Assembly: GCF_003325355.1 (NCBI RefSeq)
Contig: NZ_CP030850.1
Coordinates: 3,596,001 to 3,660,000, forward strand
Length of the DNA: 64,000 nt
From: Runella rosea
GTDB lineage: Bacteria > Bacteroidota > Bacteroidia > Cytophagales > Spirosomataceae
Direction: 5' to 3'
Shown: positions 35,233 to 44,976 of the stretch, piece after piece
How the letters are laid out: each line of letters begins with the position of its first letter
How positions within the stretch are numbered: the first letter of the stretch is position 1
Program-made: the position numbers and the translations under genes
The notes under the pieces: generated by a model
What the model was told of the DNA's origin: nothing
Seen by the model: the letters and a program-made list of their open reading frames with translations, nothing else
Database searches by the model: none

Positions 35233-35322
35233 CTGTGTGTATCTTTTGAGTGATTTAATGATAGTAATAAGTATAGAGTAGTGTGAGATTTTTCCTCATT
35301 ACTCTGTACTCAGTACTTAAAA

Positions 35323-38300
35323 TTAGAACGTTGCCGTTAAGTTGATACCAAAACGACGCGTTGAAGGTGAAGCACCCAAATCAAATCCCTGAATGTTTGA
35401 ATCCGAGAAGTTAGATAAGATCTCAGGGTCAAAGTTCAAGCCCGGTAACATGTTTGGTGCATAGAACCACAAGTTACGTCCTGAAGCTGACACACGGAGT
35501 CCACCGAATACTCTCGCATATTTTTTCAGGAACGTTTTAGGAACTTCATAACCCAATGAAACCTCACGGATACGAATAACGGTAGCATCATAAATATTGA
35601 CCTCATCCGCGCCATATGCTCCGTAGCCATCGGTAAAGTGGTACTGGAACGCAGACATCGCAATCGTATTTTTGATCGGCTTGCCATCATCACCCAACAA
35701 CGGCTTGTACGTTTGTGGATCTCCCAATACACCTGGGATTACGCGCATTCCTTCGCGATCTTCTGAAGATTTCAACTGACCGCGTAATATCAAAGAAGCA
35801 GCAGTAGAAGAGAACAGGCTACCTCCGGCTTTGTAATCCACCAAAACGTTCAAATTGAACCCTTTGAAAGAAACAGTGTTTGTCCAACCCACCGTATATT
35901 TGGTGTTAGGGTCTCCGATAATCGTAGCACCTGCCGCACGAATTGGCAAACCTGTATTTGGGTTGATCAACAAGTTACCGCTTTCATCGCGGGCGTTTAC
36001 TGAGCCATATATTTGCCCATAAGGTAATCCATTACGGAAAATAGTACCCAAGGCAGAGAGACCAGTACCACCAATAAAGATTTCACCGCCAGGGCCTGCA
36101 TCTTCCACTTTGGAACGAATACGCGTATAAGCCACAAAAGAAGTCCAGGTAAATCCATTGCGCAATTTCACGGGAACAAGTGTTAAGCCCAATTCCCAAC
36201 CTTTGTTGGAGATTTTACCCGCATTGGTGATTTCAGTATTGAAACCGGTAGTATTTGGCAATTGACGTGTTACGATCAAATCAGTAGAATTACGGTTAAA
36301 ATACGCCAAGTCAAGACCGATGCGGTTGTTGAGGAATTGTAATTCTGTTCCTAATTCGACTTCTGTTGTAAACTCAGGTTTCAATGCAGCATTGTTCAAC
36401 TGACTTGGTAAGCTGGCCGTTGAAATAGCCGTGGCATTGTAGAAAGTACGACCTAAGTTGTACGCTGTATTTACTTGGTAAGGATCAGCATCTTTACCTA
36501 CAGTTGCGTAGTTGGCTCTGATTTTACCGAAGTTGATGATATTTTTAGGCAATCCCAATACATCCGTAAAGATGAAAGAAGTCGATATAGCAGGATACAA
36601 ATAGGTATTGTTGGCGGCAGGCAAAGTAGACGAACGATCTTGACGAGCTGAGGCCGTCAAAAAGAGATAGTTACCATATCCCAACGACAATTCACTGAAA
36701 ATACCATACAAACGACGTTTACGTTGAAAATCGTAAGCATTCTGATTGAGTGTACCAGAAATATTTAATACGTTGGCATCAATGACTGGATCACCAGCGA
36801 TACCCGCTTCAGAGTAAGTACGCTCGTTGGGGTTGAAACCTACCAACAGCTTGGCGTTGAATTTATCCGTAAAATCATGCTGTGCAGTAGCCAAAAATGT
36901 AAAGTCCACCTCGGTGTTGGTCAAGCTTTGACTTAATACAGAGCCCAAAGGCTGGAAAGTACCTCCTGGGCGGATTGTATTCTTACGGTTTTCAGTGTAA
37001 GTATTCAAACCTCCACGAGCGGTCAGGTTCAACCAAGGAGTAACATCGTACGTCAAGGCCATATTACCGTACACACGGTTTACACTTGAGTTGTACAAGT
37101 TATATTTAGCGGTCCAAAGAGGGTTATCTAATGCACGATAAAATACGTTTGAACCATCTACCGGATTTTCAAAAGGATAGCCGTTCAAATCATAATTACG
37201 TGGCAAATAAAACAAACGACTGTAAATAGAACCTGCTGAAGCCAAGCCGCCGTAGTCAGCATAATAACCAGCACCCGACTGCGGACTTGTTTGGTTGGTA
37301 CGGGTATAAGCCACGCTACCACTTACGCTTACATTGTTGGCTAAAGTGGCATTTCCACCAAAACTCAAAGTAGTACGCTCTGTAGATGAATTAGGAACGA
37401 TACCGTCATTCTTAGTGCGCGATACTGAGGCATTCAACGAGGTTTTATCGCCCGTTGAGTTGATCTGAATCCCATTTTCAATAACGTGACCTGTACGGAA
37501 AAAGCCACCGACTATATCATACCCCTGTAAAGGAACAGCAATACCACGACCATTGGGTTGTAATAATTCAGGGAAGGCCGCTTGGTAACGAGCAGCGCCA
37601 AAAGGCACCGTAGCATCTACCAATGGATGAGGAATAGTTCCTGCCGGATAGTCGGGGTCAATGATTTTTGAATAACGCTCAAACCCAAGTGCGGCATTGA
37701 TACGATCCACGGCAGCAGGCATCGCCGTACCCCAGTTTCCAATAAACCCACCATTGTAAGTTTGGTTAGAGCCTTGTGAGTAGCTATCCTGATACTCAGG
37801 CAGAGAAGATACTTTTTCAGAAGAATAAGAAGAGTTATACGTTATCTCCAACCCTTTACGTGCCGATTTGCTGCCCGCTTTGGTCGTGATCACGATTACG
37901 CCGTTGGCCGCACGTGAACCGTACAAAGCCGATGCCGCCGCACCTTTCAATACTGTCATTGACTCAATGTTGTTAGGGTCAATGTCATACGCACGGTTTG
38001 AAGTAACCGTGTTTTGGTTATAGCCCTGCGTATTATTTACTCCGTTGTCAAACGGAATACCATCCACAACGAAAAGTGGTTGGTTGTTTCCAGTAAAAGA
38101 GTTGTTACCACGAATTGTGATACGCGTACCTGCACCCGGAGCACCGTTACCCGCAGTGATGTTAACACCCGGTACTTTTCCACTCAACGCACGCAATGGA
38201 TCTGGCTCCGAACGCTGCTGAAGATCAGCACCTTTTACGTTTGAAACCGCAAATGCCAGCGCTTTCTTGTCGCGCTGAATCCCCACGGCCGTCACTACAA

Positions 38301-38613
38301 CTTCTGACAACTGCTTGGTATCTGCCGCCAACGCTAAGTTTATTGACGTACGATTACCAATATTAATCTCTTGAGAAACAGTACCCACAAAACTAAATAC
38401 CAAAGTGGCATTAGTCGGAGCGTCAATTGAATAGCTTCCTGCGGCATCGGTATTCACACCTTTAGATGTACCTTTTACCACGACCGATACGCCTGGCAGG
38501 GGGGTTCCATCCTCTGCCGAGGTCACTTTCCCGGTGATTTTACGGTCTTGAGCTACCCCAGTAGCCCAAACCATGCACACAAGCAGAAAGTTGATAAATA
38601 AAAATTTCCTCAT
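35323..38613 (-). CDS. SusC/RagA TonB-dependent outer-membrane transporter
   Basis: A 1096-residue transporter. The signal peptide ends in ATGVAQ (about residue 22). A carboxypeptidase-regulatory-like domain (KITGKVTSAEDGTPLPGVSV) follows, then the TonB-box region LSEVVVTAVGIQRD. The plug has NNSFTGNNQPLFVVDGIPFD and AAASALYGSRAANGVIVI, and the barrel ends in LTATF. There is no STN domain, so it is not sigma/FecR-coupled. Base composition is visibly more AT-rich than the fructan and glucarate SusC genes. It is first in an operon with SusD and a small lipoprotein. Confidence 0.94.
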   Translation of the reverse strand: MRKFLFINFLLVCMVWATGVAQDRKITGKVTSAEDGTPLPGVSVVVKGTSKGVNTDAAGSYSIDAPTNATLVFSFVGTVSQEINIGNRTSINLALAADTKQLSEVVVTAVGIQRDKKALAFAVSNVKGADLQQRSEPDPLRALSGKVPGVNITAGNGAPGAGTRITIRGNNSFTGNNQPLFVVDGIPFDNGVNNTQGYNQNTVTSNRAYDIDPNNIESMTVLKGAAASALYGSRAANGVIVITTKAGSKSARKGLEITYNSSYSSEKVSSLPEYQDSYSQGSNQTYNGGFIGNWGTAMPAAVDRINAALGFERYSKIIDPDYPAGTIPHPLVDATVPFGAARYQAAFPELLQPNGRGIAVPLQGYDIVGGFFRTGHVIENGIQINSTGDKTSLNASVSRTKNDGIVPNSSTERTTLSFGGNATLANNVSVSGSVAYTRTNQTSPQSGAGYYADYGGLASAGSIYSRLFYLPRNYDLNGYPFENPVDGSNVFYRALDNPLWTAKYNLYNSSVNRVYGNMALTYDVTPWLNLTARGGLNTYTENRKNTIRPGGTFQPLGSVLSQSLTNTEVDFTFLATAQHDFTDKFNAKLLVGFNPNERTYSEAGIAGDPVIDANVLNISGTLNQNAYDFQRKRRLYGIFSELSLGYGNYLFLTASARQDRSSTLPAANNTYLYPAISTSFIFTDVLGLPKNIINFGKIRANYATVGKDADPYQVNTAYNLGRTFYNATAISTASLPSQLNNAALKPEFTTEVELGTELQFLNNRIGLDLAYFNRNSTDLIVTRQLPNTTGFNTEITNAGKISNKGWELGLTLVPVKLRNGFTWTSFVAYTRIRSKVEDAGPGGEIFIGGTGLSALGTIFRNGLPYGQIYGSVNARDESGNLLINPNTGLPIRAAGATIIGDPNTKYTVGWTNTVSFKGFNLNVLVDYKAGGSLFSSTAASLILRGQLKSSEDREGMRVIPGVLGDPQTYKPLLGDDGKPIKNTIAMSAFQYHFTDGYGAYGADEVNIYDATVIRIREVSLGYEVPKTFLKKYARVFGGLRVSASGRNLWFYAPNMLPGLNFDPEILSNFSDSNIQGFDLGASPSTRRFGINLTATF

Positions 38614-39190
38614 AAGGGTAATTTAGTTTGGTTTGATTAAAGTGAAACATGTATGGAAAAAAATCGCTGAAGCGCTAAAGTGAAGGCAATAGAAAAACTG
38701 AGCAAAACAAATTTGTTTAGCCGAAAACAGTTTTGAAAATTTTGCCTATTCCTATCCTAGATCAGAGGGATAGAAAATTTGGGGAAGTAAGAGATAGAGT
38801 TACGATTCATAGGGTACTTGTTTAGTTAGGTTAAGAAAATTTCTGAATGTAAAGTAAAATAAAGAATATAACAATTCAAATAGAGACCTTATTGGGTGAA
38901 TGAGGCATTTTTCAAAAAAAAAGAATGAAATTACTTGTACTTACAATAGATAATATTGTCAAAAAAGGCCTTTTTGAGCAAAATTTCTAAGGAATTAGGG
39001 TCATTTTAGGGTTTTAATTATTGTCCCTAAAAGTCAAATAGGAAGTTGTTTCTTTTAAAAAATTCTTTAAAAAGTACAATAAAAACCTTGTAAAAAATCA
39101 ATTTAAATGCAAAAAAAAATAGCCCTATATGAAGGAGTTTGTCTAAAAAAAATAGGAGTTCGTCTATTTTAGTGAGTTATAAAACAGCAT
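38614..39190. other. 577-bp AT-rich intergenic region upstream of SusC
   Basis: This region separates two minus-strand genes. It is strongly A+T rich with long A runs. I found no coding frame, no exact minus-strand TAnnTTTG box and no strong hairpin. It presumably holds the promoter of the SusC operon and the end of the patatin gene's upstream region; nothing more specific is visible. Confidence 0.5.
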
Positions 39191-39973
39191 TTATTGTTTT
39201 GGCAAATTAGAGTAATCTTCTAGCATCCGCAGTTTGTCGGGAGATTTGGTGACGGAATGATAACCAACCAGAAAAATTTCGCGGGCTTTCCGAATATCAA
39301 ATATGTCGTACTTCCCTACTTCTTTTGGCTCAAACAACAATTGACACTGTAGGGTGCGCTCTTGTGTTTTATTACGAACAGCCAGTAATAAGCTTCGCTC
39401 AATGACGGTCCGCATTGAGCGGATTGGCTTATCGGGAAGAGGCGGGTTACAATTGACCCCAATTAAGAATTCGACTTCATCTTTTAAGAGCGGTTCGATG
39501 GGTAGATTATTCAAAACGGCACCATCCACAAACAGCCGCTTATTGTGGCGAATGGGTTCAAAAATACCCGGCAAACAACTTGATGCCATCAGCGGGCGAA
39601 TTAACTCCCCCGATTGAAAATACACAATTTCGCCTGCTTCAATGTCGGTGGCCGTAACAGTAAGAGGAATTTTTAATTTTTCAAATGAATTATGGGGCAG
39701 TAACTCCCGATAAAGTTCTTCTGCTTTGTCCATTCTCAACAGGCCAGGGCCGTTAAACGAAGGACGTAAGTATTTCAAAAAGTTGATTGTAAGCAACTTA
39801 CTAAGCACTTCATCTGGGCTATACCCGTGCGCGACAAGCGCCCCTACGATGGCCCCCGCGCTCGTGCCCGAAATAGCGGCAATGTCCACTTTTCGTTCTT
39901 GTAATGCTTTTATTACTCCAAGGTGCATGATTCCTCGGGCACCTCCTCCCGACAATACTAATCCTATCTTCAT
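39191..39973 (-). CDS. patatin-like phospholipase family protein
   Basis: The ATG at 39973 is preferred (the frame to 39982 starts with TTG). The 260-residue protein begins directly with the patatin oxyanion motif SGGGARGIMHLGVI, followed by the nucleophile elbow GTSAG near residue 37-41, and the Asp of the Ser-Asp dyad in FVDGAVLNNLP near 149. No signal peptide. Family members hydrolyse acyl esters of phospholipids; the physiological substrate is unknown. It is monocistronic and divergent from the decarboxylase gene. Confidence 0.9.
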   Translation of the reverse strand: MKIGLVLSGGGARGIMHLGVIKALQERKVDIAAISGTSAGAIVGALVAHGYSPDEVLSKLLTINFLKYLRPSFNGPGLLRMDKAEELYRELLPHNSFEKLKIPLTVTATDIEAGEIVYFQSGELIRPLMASSCLPGIFEPIRHNKRLFVDGAVLNNLPIEPLLKDEVEFLIGVNCNPPLPDKPIRSMRTVIERSLLLAVRNKTQERTLQCQLLFEPKEVGKYDIFDIRKAREIFLVGYHSVTKSPDKLRMLEDYSNLPKQ

Positions 39974-40079
39974 TGACAACAAAACGATTGTTAGATTCTA
40001 AATTAACGTAAAATCAGCCAGAATATAACTGAATTAACAAACGAAGTCCCTCAATTAAATGTTTCCTTCACGATTTACT

Positions 40080-40087
40080 TACCTTTG
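40080..40087 (+). promoter_or_regulatory. -7 box of the carboxynorspermidine decarboxylase gene
   Basis: TACCTTTG matches TAnnTTTG, giving a start near 40094 and an 18-nt leader to the ATG at 40112. This also argues against the TTG at 40085, which lies inside the box. Confidence 0.5.
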
Positions 40088-40111
40088 CACCCTCATTTAT
40101 TATTTACAATC

Positions 40112-41266
40112 ATGCCTATTGACTTTGCACAAATTCCATCGCCTTGTTTTGTTTTGGAAGAACGTCTTCTACGCCAAAACCTCCAACTTATCCGTCAGGT
40201 GATGGATGAGGCTGGCTGCCAAATTATATTGGCATTGAAAGGCTTTTCTATGTATAGCGCATTCCCCATTGTGGGCGAGTATCTGCCAGGGGCCACCGCA
40301 AGTTCACTAAATGAAATAAAGCTTATCAATGAATATTTAGGCTATCGGGCGCACACTTACATCCCCGCGTACCAGGATGAAGAGTTTGAGGAAGTATTGG
40401 AACGAAGTAGCCACCTCACCTTCAATTCATTATCTCAGTGGGAGCGGTTTAAACAACGCGTCAGCGACTATAATCAAACTCACCCCGAAAAAACTGTTTC
40501 GTGCGGAATCCGCGTAAACCCTCAGTATTCTGAAGTTGAAACCGACATGTACAACCCCTGCGTTCCGGGGTCTCGCTTGGGGGTAACACGCAGTCATTTT
40601 GGTGATACACTACCCGAAGGAATCGAAGGGATTCACTTTCATACACTTTGTGAAAATGGCTCCGACGTCCTAGAGCGTACCCTCGAAGCCCTCGAAAGTC
40701 GCTTTGGTGACTTGCTCCACCAAGCCAAGTGGCTCAACATGGGTGGTGGACACCTTATGACCCGCGAGGGCTACGATATACCTAAACTTATTTCACTCGT
40801 AAAAGCAATAAAGAAAAAATACAATCTAGATGTCATTTTAGAGCCTGGTTCAGCCATTGCGTGGCGAACTGGATATTTGGTATCCACTGTATTGGATATA
40901 GTGGAAAGTCAGGGAATAGAGGTCGCTATCTTAAATACTTCTTTTGCCGCCCACATGCCCGATACCCTCGAAATGCCCTACAAACCACGCATATTGGGGG
41001 CTTATCACGAACCCGTAGCCGACAAACCAACTTACCGACTCGGCGGGATGACCTGCCTCGCGGGCGACTTTATGGGCGATTATTCGTTTGACGAACCTTT
41101 AAAAATCGGAGATACGTTAATCTTTGATGACATGATTCACTACACAATGGTGAAAACTACCACCTTCAACGGTGTCAATCTGCCTTCCATTGGTATTTGG
41201 CAGGCCAATGAGCGTTTTAGGTTAGTAAAAACCTTTGGATATGAAAGCTTTAAAGATAGGCTCTAA
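40112..41266 (+). CDS. nspC: carboxynorspermidine decarboxylase
   Basis: A 384-residue PLP enzyme of the alanine racemase/ornithine decarboxylase fold III. PLP lysine is in LALKGFS near residue 45. Other marks are YNPCVPGSRLGV near 152, IHFHTLCENGSD near 180, LNMGGGH near 212 and LEPGSAIAW near 248. It converts carboxy(nor)spermidine to (nor)spermidine, the last step of the alternative spermidine route that Bacteroidota use. The partner dehydrogenase gene is not in this window. Confidence 0.93.
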   Translation: MPIDFAQIPSPCFVLEERLLRQNLQLIRQVMDEAGCQIILALKGFSMYSAFPIVGEYLPGATASSLNEIKLINEYLGYRAHTYIPAYQDEEFEEVLERSSHLTFNSLSQWERFKQRVSDYNQTHPEKTVSCGIRVNPQYSEVETDMYNPCVPGSRLGVTRSHFGDTLPEGIEGIHFHTLCENGSDVLERTLEALESRFGDLLHQAKWLNMGGGHLMTREGYDIPKLISLVKAIKKKYNLDVILEPGSAIAWRTGYLVSTVLDIVESQGIEVAILNTSFAAHMPDTLEMPYKPRILGAYHEPVADKPTYRLGGMTCLAGDFMGDYSFDEPLKIGDTLIFDDMIHYTMVKTTTFNGVNLPSIGIWQANERFRLVKTFGYESFKDRL

Positions 41267-41348
41267 AATCGTAAGCAAATTGATAGACAAGGCGGGGTAG
41301 TTTTTTAAAAAATTAGCATTACGTATATAATATATTAAATTAATCGAG

Positions 41349-41356
41349 TAAATTTG
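41349..41356 (+). promoter_or_regulatory. -7 box of the Rrf2 gene
   Basis: TAAATTTG matches TAnnTTTG. Predicted start near 41363, about 42 nt before the ATG at 41405. Confidence 0.45.
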
Positions 41357-41404
41357 TTTATGCCTCTCTCTTAATAACCTTTTACTCAATAGTGTAATAG
41401 TGAT

Positions 41405-41815
41405 ATGATCTCAAAGAAAGCAAAATATGCCCTTAAAGCGCTCAAAGTGCTGACCGAAGAATTCGGAAAAGGCCCCGTTCTCATTTCGCACATTGCTGAA
41501 CGTGAAAATATCCCAAAAAAATTCTTGGAAGCTATTCTTTTAGAGTTGCGTAACCACGGGATTCTGTCCAGCCAAAAAGGAAAAGGTGGCGGGTATTTAT
41601 TACGCGTGGAACCTGCAAGAGTCAATTTCGCCCAGGTCATCAGGGTAATTGACGGCCCTATTGCACCAACCCCCTGTGTATCGCTTCATTTTTATGTCAA
41701 GTGTGATGACTGCATCGATGAAGCCACCTGCGCTCTGCGCCCCGTAATGGAGCAAGTGAGAGATGCCAACTTAGGAGTCTACGAAGGCACTACTTTGCAG
41801 ATTTTTGTCAAATAG
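41405..41815 (+). CDS. Rrf2-family transcriptional regulator
   Basis: A 136-residue regulator with an N-terminal winged helix (KAKYALKALKVL, IAERENIPKKFLEAILLELRNHG, SQKGKGGGYLL). The C-terminal part has four cysteines spaced C-x8-C-x2-C-x5-C (from CVSLHF to DEATC). Iron-sulphur Rrf2 proteins such as IscR and NsrR use three cysteines in this region, so a redox-active cluster is possible but the spacing differs. The stop is only 2 bp from the convergent UvrA stop. The target genes are unknown. Confidence 0.9.
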   Translation: MISKKAKYALKALKVLTEEFGKGPVLISHIAERENIPKKFLEAILLELRNHGILSSQKGKGGGYLLRVEPARVNFAQVIRVIDGPIAPTPCVSLHFYVKCDDCIDEATCALRPVMEQVRDANLGVYEGTTLQIFVK

Positions 41816-41817
41816 GC

Positions 41818-44679
41818 CTACGTTCTCATTTTTTCTTCCAAAAACACCGCAGTGTAGTTGTCAGAAAGCTTCACCATTTCTTCGGGTGTTCCCTCGAAGG
41901 TGACATAGCCTCCCGCTTCGCCACCTTCGGGGCCCATATCAATAATCCAATCTGCCGATTTAATCACCTCAACATTGTGCTCAATCACAATCACAGTATC
42001 ACCTTGGTTTACCAATGCGTTGAGCGCTTTCAGGAGTTTTTGAATATCATGAAAATGCAAACCCGTAGTGGGTTCATCAAAAATGAACAGGGAGCGTCCT
42101 TGATTGGGGTTTGATTTGCTCAAAAAGAAAGCCAGTTTTACACGCTGGGCCTCTCCACCCGAAAGCGTGTTGGACGATTGACCTAATTTGACATAACCGA
42201 GGCCCACTTCCTGAAGCGGTAACAGGCGGTCGGCGAGTTTGGGTTCATCGGCTCTGAAAAAGCGGATGGCTTCATCAATGGTCATATCCAGAATATCGGC
42301 AATGTCGGCCGAGCCTTGATCGGGGCGTTGGTATCGAACATCCAAAATTTCCTGTTTGAATCGTTTTCCGCCGCAAGCTTCGCATTTGAGGTAAATATCA
42401 GCCATGAACTGCATTTCAATCTTCACTTGTCCTTCTCCCTGACAGGTTTCGCAGCGGCCTCCTTCGATATTAAAAGAAAAATGAGAGGGTTTATAGCCCC
42501 GCGCTTTGGCCAAAGGCACCTCACTCATCATCTGCCTTATGTAATCGTAAGCCTTGATATACGTAACGGGATTGGAGCGCGACGACTTGCCAATGGGATT
42601 TTGGTCTACCATCTCAAGGTTATCAATGCGGTCCAAACTTCCCGTCAGATTGCTATATTTTCCTGCTTCTTCGTTGTATTCTCCCTTTTGGCGGGCCAAA
42701 GCTGGAAATAAGATTTTTCGAACAAGCGTTGATTTACCAGAACCCGATACGCCCGTCACCACCGTAAACGTACCGAGCGGAAATTTTACGTCTACGTCTT
42801 TTAAGTTATTTTCTCTCGCGCCTGTTAGTTCAAGCCAATGAGTTGCCTTCCGGCGAAAAGTAGGTACGGGAATTTTATCTTCACCCGTCAAGAATTTAAT
42901 GGTATGAGAATGAATGCCTTCAATGGGGTTCAGTATATCCTCCCAACTTCCCTGCCATACCACTTCTCCGCCCAAATTTCCAGCGTCGGGACCAATGTCG
43001 ATGATTTGGTCGGCGGCGCGCATTACTTCTTCTTCGTGCTCAACCACAATCACCGTGTTGCCCATATCCCGCAGAGATTCCAGCACACCCACCAACTTCC
43101 GCGTGTCGCGCGGGTGAAGCCCAATACTTGGCTCGTCCAAAATATACATCGAGCCAACCAGGGCGCTGCCCAGTGAAGTCGCCAATTTTATCCGCTGAAA
43201 TTCTCCCCCAGAAAGCGAATTTGTCAAACGATTGAGCGTTAAGTAGCCCAGTCCCACGCGCTCCATGTATTCCAAACGGTTTTCTATTTCGATTAAAATA
43301 CGCTTGGCAATGCCAAATTGATAATCAGGTAACGAAAGGTTCTTAAAAAACTGTAACACCTCACTAATGGGCAACAACACCAAATCAGTAATAGAAACAC
43401 CAGCTATCTTTACATAGCCTGCATCTTTGCGCAAGCGCGAACCACGGCATTCTGGACAAGTAGTACGACCACGGTAACGGGATAGCATAACTCGGTATTG
43501 GACCTTGTGGGTTTGAGATTCGAGGTGTTCAAAAAATGCGGTTAGCCCCTCAAAATACGTATTTCCCGCCCAGAGAATGTCTTTTTGTTCTTGGGTAAGG
43601 TCTTTATAGGCCCGGTGAATGGGAAAATCAAAACGAATGCCATGGCGCAGAAGCGGCGCCAGCCACTCGGCCATTTTTTCGGTTCGCCAAGGGGCAATTG
43701 CTCCTTCAAATACCGAGAGGTTTTTGTCGGGAATAATCAAATCAGGGTCCAACCCCAACACTTTTCCAAAACCTTCGCAGCGTTTGCAAGCCCCATAAGG
43801 GTTATTGAAGCTGAAAAGATTGACCGTAGGCTCTTCAAACTTTATTCCGTCGAGTTCAAATTTATCCGAAAACGCTCGGCGTTCTCCTCCTATCACGTCG
43901 ACAATACACAGGCCTTCTCCCTCGAAAAAAGCCGTCTGTACCGAATCCGACAATCGAAACTGCGTATCTTCATCGTCGTGTTTGACCGAAGCCCGATCGA
44001 TAAGAATAAAAAAATCGGCGGCAGAAAACGCGGCATACTCCTTGGTTTCTATCAATTCCTCAATAGATTTCGTTTCCTGATTGACAACGACCCTTGTGTA
44101 TCCTTTTGAAAGTAAAATACTTAATTCTTGGGCTAGGCTTCTCTCTTCCTTCACAATCAAGGGTGCCAACACCATCACACGCGTGCCTTCTTCGTGGTGT
44201 AACATAAAATCAACCACGTCGGTCACGGTATCTTTTCGTACGGGTAGCCCCGAAATGGGCGAGTAAGTAACCCCCACCCGCGCAAAAAGCAACTTGAGGT
44301 AGTCGTAAATCTCCGTGGTGGTGCCTACGGTAGAGCGCGGATTTCGGGTATTGACCTTTTGCTCAATGGCTACCGCTGGCGACACACCTTTGATGTAATC
44401 TACTTCGGGTTTTTCCATGCGCCCCAAAAACTGACGCGCATAGCTACTCAAACTTTCGACGTACATGCGCTGCCCTTCGGCAAAAAGCGTATCAAAAGCC
44501 AACGACGACTTTCCACTCCCCGACACCCCAGTGACCACAATCAATTTATTGCGAGGAATGGCAACATCAATGTTTTTAAGGTTGTTGACGCGAGCGCCTT
44601 TAATGATAATATACTGCTTCGGATTGAGGGTTTCGAAGTCTATTTCGGAAGTATTTTGTTGGTTTTCGGCTACGTTCAT
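41818..44679 (-). CDS. uvrA: excinuclease ABC subunit A
   Basis: I start at the ATG at 44679; the frame to 44700 begins with GTG and overlaps a promoter box. About 953 residues, normal for UvrA. There are two ABC ATPase halves with Walker A motifs [13 protein letters not shown] and [12 protein letters not shown], and signature motifs [12 protein letters not shown] and [12 protein letters not shown]. Zinc modules are [16 protein letters not shown] and CETCQGEG with CEACGGKRF. It recognises bulky DNA lesions and loads UvrB in nucleotide excision repair. It is monocistronic. Confidence 0.97.
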   Translation of the reverse strand: MNVAENQQNTSEIDFETLNPKQYIIIKGARVNNLKNIDVAIPRNKLIVVTGVSGSGKSSLAFDTLFAEGQRMYVESLSSYARQFLGRMEKPEVDYIKGVSPAVAIEQKVNTRNPRSTVGTTTEIYDYLKLLFARVGVTYSPISGLPVRKDTVTDVVDFMLHHEEGTRVMVLAPLIVKEERSLAQELSILLSKGYTRVVVNQETKSIEELIETKEYAAFSAADFFILIDRASVKHDDEDTQFRLSDSVQTAFFEGEGLCIVDVIGGERRAFSDKFELDGIKFEEPTVNLFSFNNPYGACKRCEGFGKVLGLDPDLIIPDKNLSVFEGAIAPWRTEKMAEWLAPLLRHGIRFDFPIHRAYKDLTQEQKDILWAGNTYFEGLTAFFEHLESQTHKVQYRVMLSRYRGRTTCPECRGSRLRKDAGYVKIAGVSITDLVLLPISEVLQFFKNLSLPDYQFGIAKRILIEIENRLEYMERVGLGYLTLNRLTNSLSGGEFQRIKLATSLGSALVGSMYILDEPSIGLHPRDTRKLVGVLESLRDMGNTVIVVEHEEEVMRAADQIIDIGPDAGNLGGEVVWQGSWEDILNPIEGIHSHTIKFLTGEDKIPVPTFRRKATHWLELTGARENNLKDVDVKFPLGTFTVVTGVSGSGKSTLVRKILFPALARQKGEYNEEAGKYSNLTGSLDRIDNLEMVDQNPIGKSSRSNPVTYIKAYDYIRQMMSEVPLAKARGYKPSHFSFNIEGGRCETCQGEGQVKIEMQFMADIYLKCEACGGKRFKQEILDVRYQRPDQGSADIADILDMTIDEAIRFFRADEPKLADRLLPLQEVGLGYVKLGQSSNTLSGGEAQRVKLAFFLSKSNPNQGRSLFIFDEPTTGLHFHDIQKLLKALNALVNQGDTVIVIEHNVEVIKSADWIIDMGPEGGEAGGYVTFEGTPEEMVKLSDNYTAVFLEEKMRT

Positions 44680-44699
44680 GCGGCTGATTGCTAAAGGCA

Positions 44700-44707
44700 C
44701 AAAGTTA
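44700..44707 (-). promoter_or_regulatory. -7 box of uvrA
   Basis: Minus strand 44707-44700 reads TAACTTTG, an exact TAnnTTTG match. A start near 44693 leaves a leader of about 14 nt before the ATG at 44679 and rules out the upstream GTG start. No LexA-like palindrome was recognised nearby. Confidence 0.5.
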
Positions 44708-44834
44708 GGGAATGCCCCTTCATTTACTAACCGTAGTTTTTAAAAAATGGTTTGTTTTTCGTCGAAAACTGTTGGCTCACATTGCTTTAAAACACAGGTA
44801 TTTCTCCCCGTATTTAAACGTTTAAAACAATCGC

Positions 44835-44862
44835 TTTCTACCCTCATCGCTTTGGGTAGAAA
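44835..44862. repeat. hairpin between uvrA and the oxidoreductase gene
   Basis: tttctaccc (44835-44843) pairs with gggtagaaa (44854-44862), loop of 10 nt. It lies in the 297-bp divergent gap. Function unknown; it could be an operator or leader hairpin for the gene at 44977. Nothing else is visible in the gap apart from the uvrA promoter. Confidence 0.4.
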
Positions 44863-44976
44863 ATCCGCTTGAAATGCTTGATAGGTTGTATTTCCATCTA
44901 GCTGCAATTCACAATCGGTTGATATTTTCCACTATTGATTCTTCCTGTATTTCACCGTTAAAAATAATTCAAATCA

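Noticed and set aside
38614-39190. A hidden small gene in the AT-rich gap
   Set aside because: Both strands were read; frames are short, AT-biased and lack start context.
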